Positions 42,101 through 52,439 of a stretch of 64,000 nucleotides of DNA are shown piece by piece. Made by a program: the position numbers and the translations under genes. The notes under the pieces were generated by a model, which was not told where the DNA came from, did not search any database, and saw nothing but the letters and a program-made list of their open reading frames with translations. This DNA is from Lytechinus pictus (taxonomy: Eukaryota > Echinodermata > Echinoidea > Temnopleuroida > Toxopneustidae). The stretch is taken from positions 18,307,701 to 18,371,700 of the forward strand of contig NC_087252.1 of assembly GCF_037042905.1 (NCBI RefSeq). Reading direction: 5' to 3'. Position 1 is the first letter of the stretch. Each line of letters opens with the position of its first letter.

Positions 42101-44587
42101 TAAATACACCAATACTTTTTTGTATGATTTGTTACTTATTTTTAAATTTCTGATCATGGTGTATGTATTATACACAGCGCGTGACACTAGCGCCGGTCCG
42201 ACAGTCCCAAACCGGTAAAAATCACTTTAGGGCCAGTATTCTTGTTGCATGAAAAGAACAAGTGAATTCTTGCCTACAAGCACATGTTTAACAGGGTGAA
42301 TTATCAAGTTTTCAAGTAGAGTAATATCACCTTTTTTTCACCGATCTCATTACAACAGAATGGCAATTGTTATGTTTAGACAAATTTATAAAAATACTCT
42401 TTTTTGTCAAAAAATACTTTTTTGGGGTTGTAGAAGGTTGGCAGGTCTGCCATAAGCATCTCTGGACGGAGTGTGGGCTCAATAAGATATCACTATAATC
42501 ATTATTGTAATTACCCCTGCTTTCGCTCAAGTTGTCGTTTCCAGCACTGTGCATTCAAAAAATTTTAAAACGTTTTCTTACAATTGAACTTACCCTGATT
42601 AGAAATGACCTGAACACTAAACTGGACCACTCCCTCGGCTGAGATACCTTGCTCCAACAAACTCTTATCCTCAATCAGCTATACAGAAGAGATATAAAAA
42701 CAAAATTAAAAATTGAAAAACAGTCATGTAGATGCAAATACATTTTTTTCTGTCTTATTTCAACTTTAAAATAATATTTTAACAAATTTACTTGTAGACC
42801 AGGTGGGTGTTTCATAAAGCTGTTCGACTGGAACATGTCATTAGGTCATAACTCAATTACATAGGGATATCACATAGTACATGAAAGGATAACCAGTCGT
42901 GCGCAAAGTCATTCGTATCTTACGAACAGCTTTATGAAACACCCACCAGGATCTGTTGTAAAAGGAACAAACCCAGTTGTATTTAGAGAGGCCGCACTGC
43001 CATTCATCTCTTATGCTGTAAACCAAGAGGCATTTTTTACCTGCTTGCAGGGTGCACACTCACTTTTAATGTATATAAGTGGAATTTCAAATTACTTCAC
43101 CATGGCACCTCGCACTGATACACAGAATAATTTCATACCGGATAGCTTTGAAGCTGCTGAAAGGGATTATTCTTCAAGGTTCAAGGTGGATGGGTCAAAT
43201 ACTATGGCCCGTATTCTGAAGTCAGGTTTAACTTAGACCACAGTCTGACTCATTGCTAAAATTATGGGAAGCCATAAATCCAAAATTTCTGTTTATATTG
43301 TATATTTCTTATGTTTACTATTTTGTTTCATTTTGCTTTCATAACGAAGAAAAATACTTCAGTTACCATTCCCAGACAATTATGAACAATTTGGGTGTCA
43401 AATGAGTTAATAAATTGAATGTGCATTGTAAGGGATTTGTGCTCCAATTGGCTCTCTATAGTTAAACCACAACTTTAAACCAGGGTTTAATTTAAACCAG
43501 ACTTTAGAATACGGGCCTATATGTCATGTGTTGTATAACTAACATGACGATAATGATTATTGTTAACATTATTACCATAATTATCATCATTTCTCATGCC
43601 AGCCATTCCTGGGGAAAATATCAGTCTATTAATTATGCAATGAATCAGGCCTGTTACTACGTCAATGCATAAATTATCTCCTCTTGTACATAGTTAAAGC
43701 CACAAGAAAGAGATTTCCATAAAACCATTACCCACAACAAAATGATTAAGATAATTTATGCCCTGACATATCAACAGAACTGACGCACCACATATAAATT
43801 GAAAGTTTTTTTTTTTTTTGGATCCCCGTAATTATAATGCTCTGAAACCAAACTGGTCTATACTTACAGTAGCTGTGTTTTGAAGGTATATTTCATGTTC
43901 ATCTAGTTTACACTGTAGTCTCTGTCCCAGCATTTTCTTTAGATTGGATAACGGGAGGGCAATGTCCATCATCTGGGTTATCACATTCTGAGAGGATATG
44001 CTGCATTAAAATAAACAAAAGAACACTTTAAAAAACAGTAAAAGCAACTTAACATGATGAATTATTATTAATAAATATATCACTGTCCATATAATCATCA
44101 ACAAATTTTTTACATGTTTTGAAACAAGAAACAAATTCTTACAAAAGTATTGCCCATATAATTGAAAATGTCATAACTTTGTCATTACAATGATCATCAT
44201 CGTCATTGTCATCACTAACGGTATTCACCACTATCATTATCATTATTAATATCATATTATCATCATTATATACTCTTGTTATTATCAATATTAGCATCAG
44301 ATTCAACTCATTACAACATCGATACAAGACAAATAGAAAGAAGAAGGAAAGAGGGAAGAAAATATTGAGACCAGAGGGGAGGAAAAATAGGATTTATGAA
44401 GTTGATCAGGACTATTAAAAGAAAATGGAAACAAAAATGTGCATCATGCTCTTTATTCCAATATTAATATAAATAATACCCATTTTGGGGCATGAAATGC
44501 TTACTTGATAACATCCACCTTTGCCTTCTTGTTCTTGTTTTTCCCAGAGTCCGATTCACTCTCCATTTCCTCTTCAGCTCTCTTCAT
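33921..44587 (-). CDS. GABPA: GABPA, GA-binding protein alpha (ETS transcription factor), 10 coding exons, 426 aa
   Basis: Coding exons in transcript order: 44587-44505, 43868-44000, 42594-42678, 41436-41513, 40534-40674, 39014-39217, 37102-37146, 36479-36598, 35406-35598, 33921-34119 (TAG). All are GT-AG with continuous phase. Residues about 36-115 form the N-terminal GABP-alpha domain ([41 protein letters not shown]). The PNT/SAM domain is at about 160-241 ([35 protein letters not shown]). The ETS domain is at about 298-380 ([35 protein letters not shown], then YYYDGDMI in the last exon). The recognition helix is intact, with both arginines of SRALRYYY. GABP alpha binds GGAA sites with the ankyrin partner GABPB and drives nuclear-encoded mitochondrial and housekeeping genes. 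It is slightly shorter than human (454 aa). The PNT domain is more diverged than the ETS domain. Confidence 0.95.
34155..34322. mobile_element. Foldback element in the last GABPA intron
   Basis: AAATAGCGAATA, GCGATGGTGCGAGGTTTTGC and GGTGAAAGAAAGATGCTCTA pair with TAGAGCGTCTCTTTCTTTCA, GCGAAATTTCGCACCATTGC and TATTCGCTATTT around a centre near 34240. It would form a long hairpin in RNA. Confidence 0.7.
34324..34660. mobile_element. Small DNA element with TGTTGTACAACGCCT ends
   Basis: TGTTGTACAACGCCT at 34322-34337 is inverted as AGGCGTTGTACAACA at about 34646-34661, and ATTTAGC / GCTAAGT just inside also pair. It abuts the preceding foldback. No long frame inside. Confidence 0.6.
35636..35785 (+). 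mobile_element. tRNA-headed SINE of a second family, head partly duplicated
   Basis: A full tRNA-like head at about 35690-35760 has TGGCTCAGTGGATTTGTC (A box) and GGTTCGCATCCCACC (B box). Its first half is also present at 35633-35668 as CACGGCTCTGTGGATCAGTC, followed by the same CTCCGGACTTTG. The head differs from the SINEs at 3117 and 9951. In the GABPA intron between coding exons 8 and 9. Confidence 0.65.
36043..36362. repeat. (GATA/GACA)n microsatellite
   Basis: About 320 bases of AGAT, AGAC and AAGAT units in a GABPA intron, about 115 bases from coding exon 8. Long YLSI/CLSV-type frames on the minus strand are artefacts. Confidence 0.95.
37195..37330 (-). mobile_element. Probable LINE 3' end fragment (CR1/L2-like tail)
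   Basis: On the minus strand the sequence ends GGAATAAAGAATTGAATTGA, a tail type seen in CR1/L2-like LINEs. A second copy of the same 120 bases is at 56166-56285. A subsegment (ATTTTACAGATGAGCATTCT to TCGACTTATTCATAT) is tandemly repeated at 37270-37418 and 37422-37571. No reverse transcriptase frame is present. Confidence 0.55.
37618..37880 (+). repeat. Two tandem copies of a roughly 145-bp G-run-containing repeat
   Basis: GCACTGCCTCAATATTGGTA or GACTGCCTCAATATTGGTA, then TACACATGTATGA(C/A)CACAAAAA, GGGTACTTGAGTGCCGGTGG and a G-rich end, occur at 37635-37735 and 37782-37875. Both lie in a GABPA intron. Confidence 0.8.
39265..39510. mobile_element. Interspersed repeat, second copy (sister of 25172-25400)
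   Basis: Shares TCCGCTGTAAATTC, CACTATACCCTATCCTAAAC and AACCCTATTGCAACCCTAAC with 25172-25400. The ends GACATTTGCTTCGGAGAC and inverse GTCGCCGGAGCAAATGTC are inverted repeats. It lies in a GABPA intron upstream of the PNT exon. Confidence 0.65.
39943..40211 (-). mobile_element. tRNA-derived SINE, minus strand
   Basis: The same subfamily as 19752-20055, with CCGGTCACTGGATTCATAGC, GCCATGGTGGGATTCGAACT and a tRNA-like head inside CAGAACCGGTACACCACGA. Part of the head is deleted. Confidence 0.75.
40238..40503. mobile_element. Palindromic MITE (AGAGTTACCATTGATCCAAT family)
   Basis: GGCGCCGTCTTACAAAGAGT on the left pairs with ACTCTTTGCAAGACAGGCCC on the right. The body is shared with 10890 and 28640. 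It ends about 30 bases from the donor of GABPA coding exon 5. Confidence 0.75.
42047..42452. mobile_element. DNA transposon remnant (ACAGACATGCCAACC ends)
   Basis: Starts GACAGACATGCCAACC and ends GGTTGGCAGGTCTGCC. The internal sequence is shared with 25932-26372 (GTATTTGTTCCTCTTTTTT, GTGACACTAGCGCCGGTC). No transposase frame. Confidence 0.7.
42802..42947. mobile_element. Palindromic MITE (GTGGGTGTTTCATAAAGCTG family)
   Basis: GGTGGGTGTTTCATAAAGCT is exactly inverted as AGCTTTATGAAACACCCACC. The inner GACTGG / CCAGTCG pair is present. CAG-like bases flank both ends. Confidence 0.8.
43206..43517. mobile_element. Palindromic MITE (GGCCCGTATTCTGAAGTCAG) with TAT duplication
   Basis: Starts GGCCCGTATTCTGAAGTCAG and ends with inverted CAGACTTTAGAATACGGGCC. 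Flanked by TAT at 43203-43205 and 43518-43520. Sister of 20813-21123. In GABPA intron 2. Confidence 0.85.
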
Positions 44588-44607
44588 CTTGGCGAAAACA
44601 CTGACAT
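44585..44607 (-). promoter_or_regulatory. Candidate uORF overlapping the GABPA start
   Basis: On the minus strand, ATG at 44607-44605 opens a seven-codon frame (MSVFSPR). Its TGA at 44586-44584 overlaps the GABPA ATG (44587-44585) as ATGA. An acceptor-like T-run plus ACAATATAG at 44653-44654 suggests that the 5' UTR part of this exon starts at 44652. Confidence 0.35.
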
Positions 44608-44652
44608 ACACTGATCTTAATCTGTCAGAGACACATGGATCTACATGTACGC

Positions 44653-46120
44653 CTATATTGTAAAAAAAAAATGTAAAGAATTGATAGATGTGAGATCAAC
44701 TTAAAAAAAAAAAAAATAGTCTACCTTGTTAGATAAACAAGAAATGGTTAGAAATCAGCATTCCATTGATTTAAATTGAGAAAAGTCATCCTTCGGCAAA
44801 AAAAAAATGGAAAGGATTCCCTTCAAACTGCCATCACCTACCCCTTCATTTACTGCTCCACTAATGTTAAGAGGATTCTCTCTCTCTCATATGACATCAA
44901 CCCATTTCTCTACAACATTGTGGGTATCAATGTGAAAAACTGCATAACATATGAGACAAAATATGGACTATTTTAGCTAGAAATTCTGCAATTATTTATG
45001 AACAAATTCCATTTTCAACATCTGCTCTGCGTGGCCCTGTCCCTGGCCTTTGGAGTTTGCAATGTGTTTTGTTTTGGGGCCACCTCCTTGAGCTCAAGGG
45101 CAGAATTGAAGCTCTGTCTTTGTCTGTGGCTGGCATGTCTGGGCCGGGATCTTCCTTCAATTCAGAAAATCAAAACATATTAATATTAATATTATTTTAA
45201 ATTCCATTTGGCATACAACTACATGTATTATTAGAGTAAAGTGCCCAAATATCGGACACTTAAGTGTCACTTAAGCATAATTGGACCAAAACAAAAATAC
45301 AATCATTGAATCAAATAAAAATCATGTGTATTTCCGTAGTACAAGTGTTGAATATTAATGTCATAAAAAAAATAGAATTGAAAAAATATGGTAAATGGAA
45401 ATTATTTCACCAGAAGCTTGTTTTTTGCCAAATATCGGGCACGTAGAGTTGTGCTGCGATCAATTTTGGCGATTTAAATCGCGTTTGAAACCCCAAAATA
45501 ATTGTTTGCTTATTGAGAAAATAACTTATTTCAGCTGTGCAAATGCCGATTTTAATCATTACTATCAATGATTTTGATATAGAAATAGGTAGACTCTAAA
45601 TGATATCTATTTACCGGTACTTAACAAACGGACCTCTTTCGGCTCTAAACATTGAACATCTTTACTCAGCCGCACGCGACTTCGTTCTGAAAACGAGCAC
45701 GCACGCGTCAACAGCACGCATTTCCAATTCAATCGGCTGATATGTCCAATGTTTGGGAGAGTGCCATATTTGGAAGGGTGTGGGGAACCCCCACAGCGGC
45801 CAAATGCAGATTTTCTTGTGATAGATCGAACATCCCCCTTCCGATATTTTTCTTGGTCATCGATCTTTTGGAGTCCATGCAGAGGGACATCAGACATAAG
45901 ATTCTTTGGAAGTCAAAATTATCCCGATTTAACCCCTGGAATATTCTTTTGGAGCAGCAACTGGAACCTGGAACTACTGTGTGTGCAGTTCAATAGCAGG
46001 TATGTTCATGTACCACGGTATCTCTTGCATACAAGGTTCCCACCAGTGCAGGTCCCTGTAAAGTTAGACTGTGGCCTGTTGGGAGGTACATGTAGTTGAA
46101 GTCATTTCGTCCAATATTTG
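44653..46120. other. Region upstream of the GABPA start codon, no recognised exon
   Basis: No coding exon is supported. A CpG-containing patch lies at 45650-45850. Frames of about 96-116 codons overlap on both strands at 45607-46099 but match nothing I recognise. AAATATCGG(G/A)CAC-type words at 45248 and 45431 and CCAATATTTGGAAC / CCAATGTTTGGG words near 46110 hint at a degraded repeat. Confidence 0.4.
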
Positions 46121-46127
46121 GAACCGT

Positions 46128-47140
46128 CCAATGTTTGGGGGTTTTCCTTTGTTTCATTTATTCTTAATCTTTCTTCCTTTTTTATTTTCCCTTTTCCCTT
46201 TTTTTCCTTTCATTTTTTTTTTACTAAGTCTTTATTTCTGCTTGTTTATTTCCCCTTTTTCTCTCTTTTTCTTTTCTTTCTTTTTCCCTTTTTCTTTCTA
46301 CCTTCACTTTATTTTTTTGTAATCTTATTATTTCTTCCTTATTTTTCTTTCATTCATTCTTTTGTCTTTATATTTGTTTTTTCCCTTTTTCTTTCTTTCT
46401 TCCTTCCCTTAATTTTAAAATCCCCCCCTTTATTTTTCTATTTTTTATTCTTTGGTTCTTTTTTTTTGTTCATTCGCTCTCATTTTTTTAAATTTCTGCT
46501 TTCCGACACTTTAGTGTTTTATTTACTTTCTTTATTTCTTCTTTTTCTTTCTTTCGCTCATTTTTTTCTCCTTCGTTCTTTATATACTCTTTCTTTTTTC
46601 TGTCTTTCTTCTATTAATTTATAAAAATCTTTTTCTTTATTCTTTCCATTAATGCTTTTCGTTTTTTGTTTTTTTTCATTCATTCTTAATTTTTACTGCT
46701 TTTTTATTTTCCCTCTTTGTTTTTTCTCTCTTTATTCTTTGTTTCATTTTCCTTGTTCTCTCTTCCTTCACTTTTTACATTTTTTTTCCTTCCTTTTCTC
46801 TTTCTTACCTTCTTTCATTTGTTTTTTTTTCTAACTTTTTTTCGGTTCTTTATTCCTTCATTTTATCCTCTTTTTTTTCTGTTTTCCTAAGTTTCTTTAT
46901 TTTTACTTCAGTTTTATTCTTCTTCACTTTATCATTGACATTTCTATTTCTTTCTTTTATTCATTCTTTTTTTTTTCTTTTAAGTTCTTTTTTGTTTTGC
47001 TTGCTTAGTTTAATTCTTTCATACTCTTTCTTTCTTTCATTATTTTCTGATCTGATCCTTTCATTATTTTTATTTCTGCTTCATTCTTACCCTTTTCTGT
47101 CTTCTTACTTAGATCTTTCTTCCTGTTTTATTATTTATTT
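46128..47140 (+). repeat. About 1 kb of nearly pure polypyrimidine (T/C-rich) sequence
   Basis: The plus strand is almost only T and C (TTTC, TTCC, CTTT words). The phenylalanine/leucine/serine-rich frames here are low-complexity artefacts. Such tracts can form triplex DNA. Only base composition is observed here. Confidence 0.9.
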
Positions 47141-47161
47141 GTAGTAGAACCGGTACTAGAC

Positions 47162-47240
47162 CAAAAGCTTCGGTCTCTGTTATGTTGGTTGTTCAGCTGA
47201 ACTCCGTTGGCTTCACTCACCAAATACAGAGACCGAAGTT
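47162..47240. repeat. Small hairpin repeat related to 1270-1330 and 1570-1690
   Basis: CTTCGGTCTCTGT at 47168 and its inverse ACAGAGACCGAAG at 47225 enclose GTTCAGCTGAACTCCGTTGG. The same words, inverted, occur at the left end of the window. Confidence 0.6.
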
Positions 47241-47496
47241 CTAGCACGATCTGTACAGGGGACTCAATGGCCATATGTTTATGTGTATTAAGTTCGGACA
47301 AAACAGGGCAGTGAAGTTGCGCGTCAGCCGAGGTGAGTCACTGTTTTTGTTCCTTTTAACTTGATTTTCCCCGTTTTTTGGCAATTAATGCAAAGAGGGA
47401 ATATCAATTTGCATTTCTGTCGCGTTAATTTTCAAAAAATTGATTCATTAAAGACAAAAATTGAAGAGCCCCGACGGGGGGATTTTGCATTGTAAG

Positions 47497-50139
47497 TAAC
47501 CCTGTAACCGATTCTCGGATCGGCGGCCGATCTCGATCTAATCACTGCTGATCGGTTGTTTTATGCCGATCGCCGATCATAGCAAATGTATCGTCATGAT
47601 CGGTTGCGAAATTCACCGCGCCGGGCCAAAGTTGGCTGCGCTAGTCGGCCATTGTTGCTGTGCGCTAGCTGTGCTAGCTCTTGGTCGACTGCTGCAACGC
47701 AAGCCGATATGACTGCAACAGAGAAATGGTTGTTTTGATGTCCTTAGATGTCCTTAACTGAGGTCATCAATTGCTCCGGGGTTACCACAAATAGAGATTT
47801 AAAAAAATACCTGTTGCCATGCAGAAAACCGCGGATTAATTGGAGTCGCGTGCCCCAAATCATTCCACATTCTTCTAAACAAAAAAAAGATTTACAGTTC
47901 ACTTTTTTTCTGCCCAGCTAGCGCCAGTTGGCTGGCTACGCTCGTAAATTACTTCCACCACCGTGCACAAGAATGTTATCGCGACCTCCAAAGTCTGAGC
48001 CCATCATGTTCTCTGTTTTGTTTCACGTTCTCAAAATTTGTTATTTCACTTTCTGTAATATGATTTCAAAAAATAAAAGGAAACTTGGATGTGTTTTGAA
48101 AGCATGTTTATGTTTTAAATCAGTCTAAGAATATGAAAAGCATGTTTACATTTTCGTCTTTCCATTGTTGTGCATGCCATGGGTGTGATACTGTGATATG
48201 AATACAGCGCTGAAGGATCGGAGGAAACACAAGACTAAAAAAAAAAAGACCACGTGTACGCATGCAACATCACATCGAGGTACTAGGCGGAGCTCCATGC
48301 TGGCCGTCCTGATATGATGACCTGGGAATTCAAAGATTCAGTGAGCTCGAGAGAGAGAGAGAGATGGGGGAGAGAGACTGACTACGGGTACCGTACGAGG
48401 GGGAGAGAGAACGGGGGGGGGGGGCTGAAAGGAATGAGAGTAACGGTTTATGTTACTTTGAAATAATGCCAGATCGTAGCAATAGGGGGTCCGGGGACAG
48501 GGTAGTGATGTGCGTAGAACAATACATGCTGGAACTGAATTATTTTCGTGCGTCTTATAAGAAACGAAAATTACATGCTTTTTAATAGAGTATCAATGTT
48601 GATCTGTTATTATTTTGATTGAACTGGGCAACTATTAGTCGACATATAAAAGTGGGCTTATTCATTGCAATTTTTTGTCTCATAGGTCAAGTAGGGGATT
48701 TTTTTCCCCCGACTAATACATAAACCTAGTATGAGTTTTCGAGTTAAACAATACTTCTGTAGGTATGAACATTGTGTTGGTGACAATAATGGCGATGAAA
48801 AATATAAAAGTAAATGATAGGAAAGAAAAGTAGAAGGATCATGGCTGGTACACATCCCTGAATAATCATCTTTCGTAAGGGACGTACCAGATACCAGGGG
48901 GGGGGGAAGCTGGAAGTTTGAGTTCATGCAATTTTTTTCCTTTCTTTGAGCATTTTTTCCCCATTGAGACAAGGTTTTTTTTTCACCTTTGAGATGATTT
49001 GTCAGTGGACCAAGTTTTTTTTTTAACTCTGATGTTGAGTCAATTTTTTGATGTTGCTCATTTAGCAAGTCAAGTTTTTTTCAAACTTCCAGCCCCCTCC
49101 CCTGGATATCTAATGGTGCACCCCTAACAAATATGAACACCCTTTCCTGCCCACATCTCCTTCATTGACAACTTTGACCCCAGGGACGAGACTTGTTTAA
49201 TATTTTGGAAACATCCACTTGAGAAAATCCCCCTAATCGACTGGTGTGCATTACACTCCAGTGGTTTTGTAAACAACGCTCGTGATATAAAGGAGATCTT
49301 GTCAGATGATAAATCCAATCAGCATTGAGTGCCGTGAATGGAAATTAGAGGGAACGATTCTCATTGGTCAATTCCAAGCAAGGAGGGCAGGGCTTCGCCA
49401 AAATTTACGAGCTAGCTCCAACTTACGGTCCCGCATGTCAGAGGGTCAGAATGAAGAGTTTTTCCCCCTGATTTTTTTTCCATCATCCCACATTTTCACA
49501 CAGAAACATCAACACACATGATCTGTTACCAAAGTTGGGAACAGAAGCAACCAATCTCCTCGCAAAGCGTGAAAACTCCAATGTCAATTTCGATCTTTTA
49601 CTTTCTCTTGCCTTTTATTTTTCGCTTGTGTTAATATAACTTTTAGGCCTGCATGGGAGTAAACATCGATTGATCGAATGGCGTGCCGCCAATCGCCAAT
49701 CAATTAGCAAAATTTACACTAATCGAATGTTTGGCAGATCCCGATTATGACGTTGGGATAAATCGAATACCCAAGTAATAATAAAATGACAAGAAAACAA
49801 TGATGACAGCGGTTTTTGAATACTTGATACAGGTTTAAAAATGATGTTACCAAGGTAATTTTTGAAAAATTATCAATGATTGTATCACATTCACAGTTAC
49901 ACACCAACACGAAAGAGCTCCGAAAATGTTAATCCCACCCGACCTGGCCCTCGATTCACAAAATAAGTCATTGTCTGCATGCTCAAAACAGAAAGTAAAC
50001 ACACAATCAGCTCACTTGAGCTGATTGGACCTTCGGCTTCGATAGCCAATGAAACTTTTGGGGAAACAAAGAAGAGGCCTAGTGGTTCCCTTATCAGGAA
50101 AGGTTGTGACTTCAGAAATAAATTGACCCCTCCCCCATC

Positions 50140-50172
<33 letters not shown>

Positions 50173-51714
50173 AAGATAGGGGGTGGGAGCCGGAGAATTC
50201 CTTTCATATTTAAAAACAATGCAACCTTTTTTATATCCCGCTCATACAATCAAAACGACATTCCATCACGCGCCGCCTTCACCAGTACTTTCTCGATTAG
50301 TCTAAAAAATAGACCCAGTTATACATGTAGGTTCAAGTGATAAAAATTTGTAATTTTGAAAGGTATTTCAAATGAAATATTTTGCAAAACATTTTTTTTA
50401 AATACATGTGTAGCATCGTGGGGAATGCCACAAGTGGGGATGGGGACATGGTGTGGGCAAGGGATGATTTTTTTCAAGTGAAATGCTCCACCTGTGTGTC
50501 AGTCTCAAAGAATACTTCATGAATGAGTTGTTAAATACTAAGATGTCTTTGGGCTTTGGACTCGGCTGATCTGGGCTGATTCATTCATATGCAGGGGTGT
50601 GGCACTTGGAGGGATGCATGCATAATACCAGGGTACCAGCATTGATTTAGGAAAGATTTTCATTGGAATGATAAACTGAAAGATTTAATCTCATTTCATG
50701 TAATTTCTTTTGATATAAAAATCATGGAGAATGGGGGAAAGGGCCTACTTTCATTTATGATAAACATGTGACTTTGATGGGGATTTCTTCATGGGGGGTC
50801 ACTATAAATATTGTGACTTAAAAGATGTGATTCCTGACGAACAGTCGAATCATTCAATTAATTTTTTCAGGAAATAATCGAATGGTAAAAATGACAATCG
50901 TCCCAGGCCTAAAATTAACTTTCACCCTTTTTTTTTGGGGGGGGGGGGCAAAGGGTGCTTTGAACGAAACAACTGCTCCAACACTCTGTTTCCCAATTTT
51001 GCTGTTACTTCAACATTTAATCATTCCTATTTTCATGATCAACGCTTGTTGAAAAAAAGAGCAACAACAAAACAAACAACAAGAAACAATGACTTCATAC
51101 AAAAAACATACTTTTCTTACATTTCCGTCAGGCCTAATCAAATTTTAAATACCCACAGATAAAAGTTGGCATCATTCCACGAGGTTTACTCTCTGCTCTC
51201 TTTTTTTCTTCCATTACTCCCTCCGTCCCCTCTCCCCATCTCTCTCTCACACCTTCTCTCCAACTCTCTGTGCGGATTGGATCGGGAGTGTCTGCGTTGG
51301 CGTATTTATTAGATGAGCTCCGATGCTCCCTCCCTCTCCCTCTCTCTAGTGGTCGGCCGGGCTTTGGCTTGTGATGACGAATTTACAACATTATATGGGC
51401 GCGCTGTGAGGGCGGGAGATCCATTCTAACGCTGGTAGTGATACCAACCAGCTGGGTCATGTCGGCGTAGAACAATCGTAAATCACTGCCTTGCTTGACA
51501 GTGAAACCCAGACTTCCAGGGGATGAATAGATATGTGAGTAGTGCTTGGCATGCATGGGGTCAGCTAAGGACAATATGGGTCTGTTTATTGTGCTTGATA
51601 AACAAATAGCAAAATCCGATATTTACTGCCGATATTTTCGACCGATACCGATCATAGGGATAAGTATGTGCCCCCGATCATCCGATCCGATCAGAGCTCT
51701 TACTTACAGGGTTA
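47497..51714. mobile_element. hAT-like DNA transposon, 4.2 kb, 8-bp target duplication
   Basis: Terminal inverted repeats TAACCCTGTAA (47497-47507) and TTACAGGGTTA (51704-51714) are perfect. ATTGTAAG is repeated directly outside both ends (47489-47496 and 51715-51722). Subterminal regions at both ends are full of CCGATC/GATCGG words (47515-47610 and 51620-51695), as expected for transposase-binding arrays. Eight-bp duplications are typical of hAT elements. No transposase frame longer than about 140 codons exists, so it is nonautonomous or decayed. GA-rich and CT-rich simple repeats lie at 48345-48420, 50148-50172 and 51190-51360. A possible nested element is at 49642-50915. Confidence 0.85.
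49642..50915. mobile_element. Possible nested element with TTTAGGCCTG ends
   Basis: TTTTAGGCCTGCATGGGA at the left faces TCCCAGGCCTAAAA at the right. Both subterminal zones contain AATCGAAT(G) words. No matching target duplication was found, so the limits and the element itself are uncertain. Confidence 0.35.
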
Positions 51715-52197
51715 ATTGTAAGTCCCCTAATGGTGGCTGCACGATAGCGAGCCGTCTGTGTATGAGGAGAAATTTAAAAAATAAAAAAATGTTAAAAAAC
51801 TCCTCGAAACAGACGGCTGCCTGCTGTCTAAACTGGTACCTGCTTTATTTTTTTTTCTTTTCATTTATTTTTACCCCAGTCTCCCAGAATTTTACTCTAC
51901 AACTTCTCACAAAAAGTCCATTTGTAACCTTATTTAAAATTAAAGGTCCCTATCGTACCTTGCATGGCCCTTGCATTTTCGTCATAACGTTAGACATATC
52001 ATTGAAACAACAACACATGCATTGTGACAAACCAAATTTAAAATTAAATGCAGAATGTTACTCAACGTACATGTACAGACAGTACAGAAATATCAACAAG
52101 TGGGACTGCATAGAATTTTTAAGACGCCAAGAACAAAGCAATTAGACACGTACGGAGATATTGAACCATACTGTGACTTTATTTTCTTCCTACTTAC

Positions 52198-52330
52198 CAA
52201 TACGAGTGGAAATTAACTGGAATTGTGTTTTCGCTAGCAAGTTAGCAGAAGTACCCGCTTAATATTTTCAAGTATTACGGTCAAAAAGGGCTTTAAATTC
52301 ACAGCTTCCGGTTCCGATGTCACGGCTTTG
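52198..52330 (-). promoter_or_regulatory. Candidate distal promoter / noncoding first exon of GABPA
   Basis: On the minus strand a CpG-rich stretch contains AACCGGAAGC, an ETS-type (GABP) site at about 52304-52313. About 105 bases downstream is a canonical donor, ATTG|GTAAGTA, with the intron starting at 52197. It would splice to the acceptor at 44653 before the first coding exon. GABP sites in such promoters are common, so autoregulation is conceivable. The intron would be about 7.5 kb and would contain the 47497-51714 transposon. This is inference only. Confidence 0.3.
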
Positions 52331-52439
52331 ACTCAAATTCGGCGACGCAATTTTCGCAACGCAAAATGCACGTCTAGTCGACTATCTACAATGAAGAGTT
52401 TAGATGCAAAAGGGGTTTATTAGGACGTTATCGGTCCAC

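Noticed and set aside
45607-46099. Overlapping frames of 96 and 116 codons as a real gene
   Set aside because: No family resemblance, no supported splice sites or conserved motifs, and open on both strands at once.
46118-46624. A 168-codon Phe/Leu/Ser-rich frame that looks like a membrane protein
   Set aside because: Low-complexity polypyrimidine tract; hydrophobicity follows from T-rich codons.
51383-51574. Possible transposase exon inside the hAT-like element
   Set aside because: 63 codons with no identifiable BED, DDE or hAT dimerisation motif.
51546-52145. A 199-codon frame, the longest in the window
   Set aside because: It runs across the boundary of the 47497-51714 transposon and its target duplication into flanking DNA, and shows no recognisable domain. 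Most likely chance.
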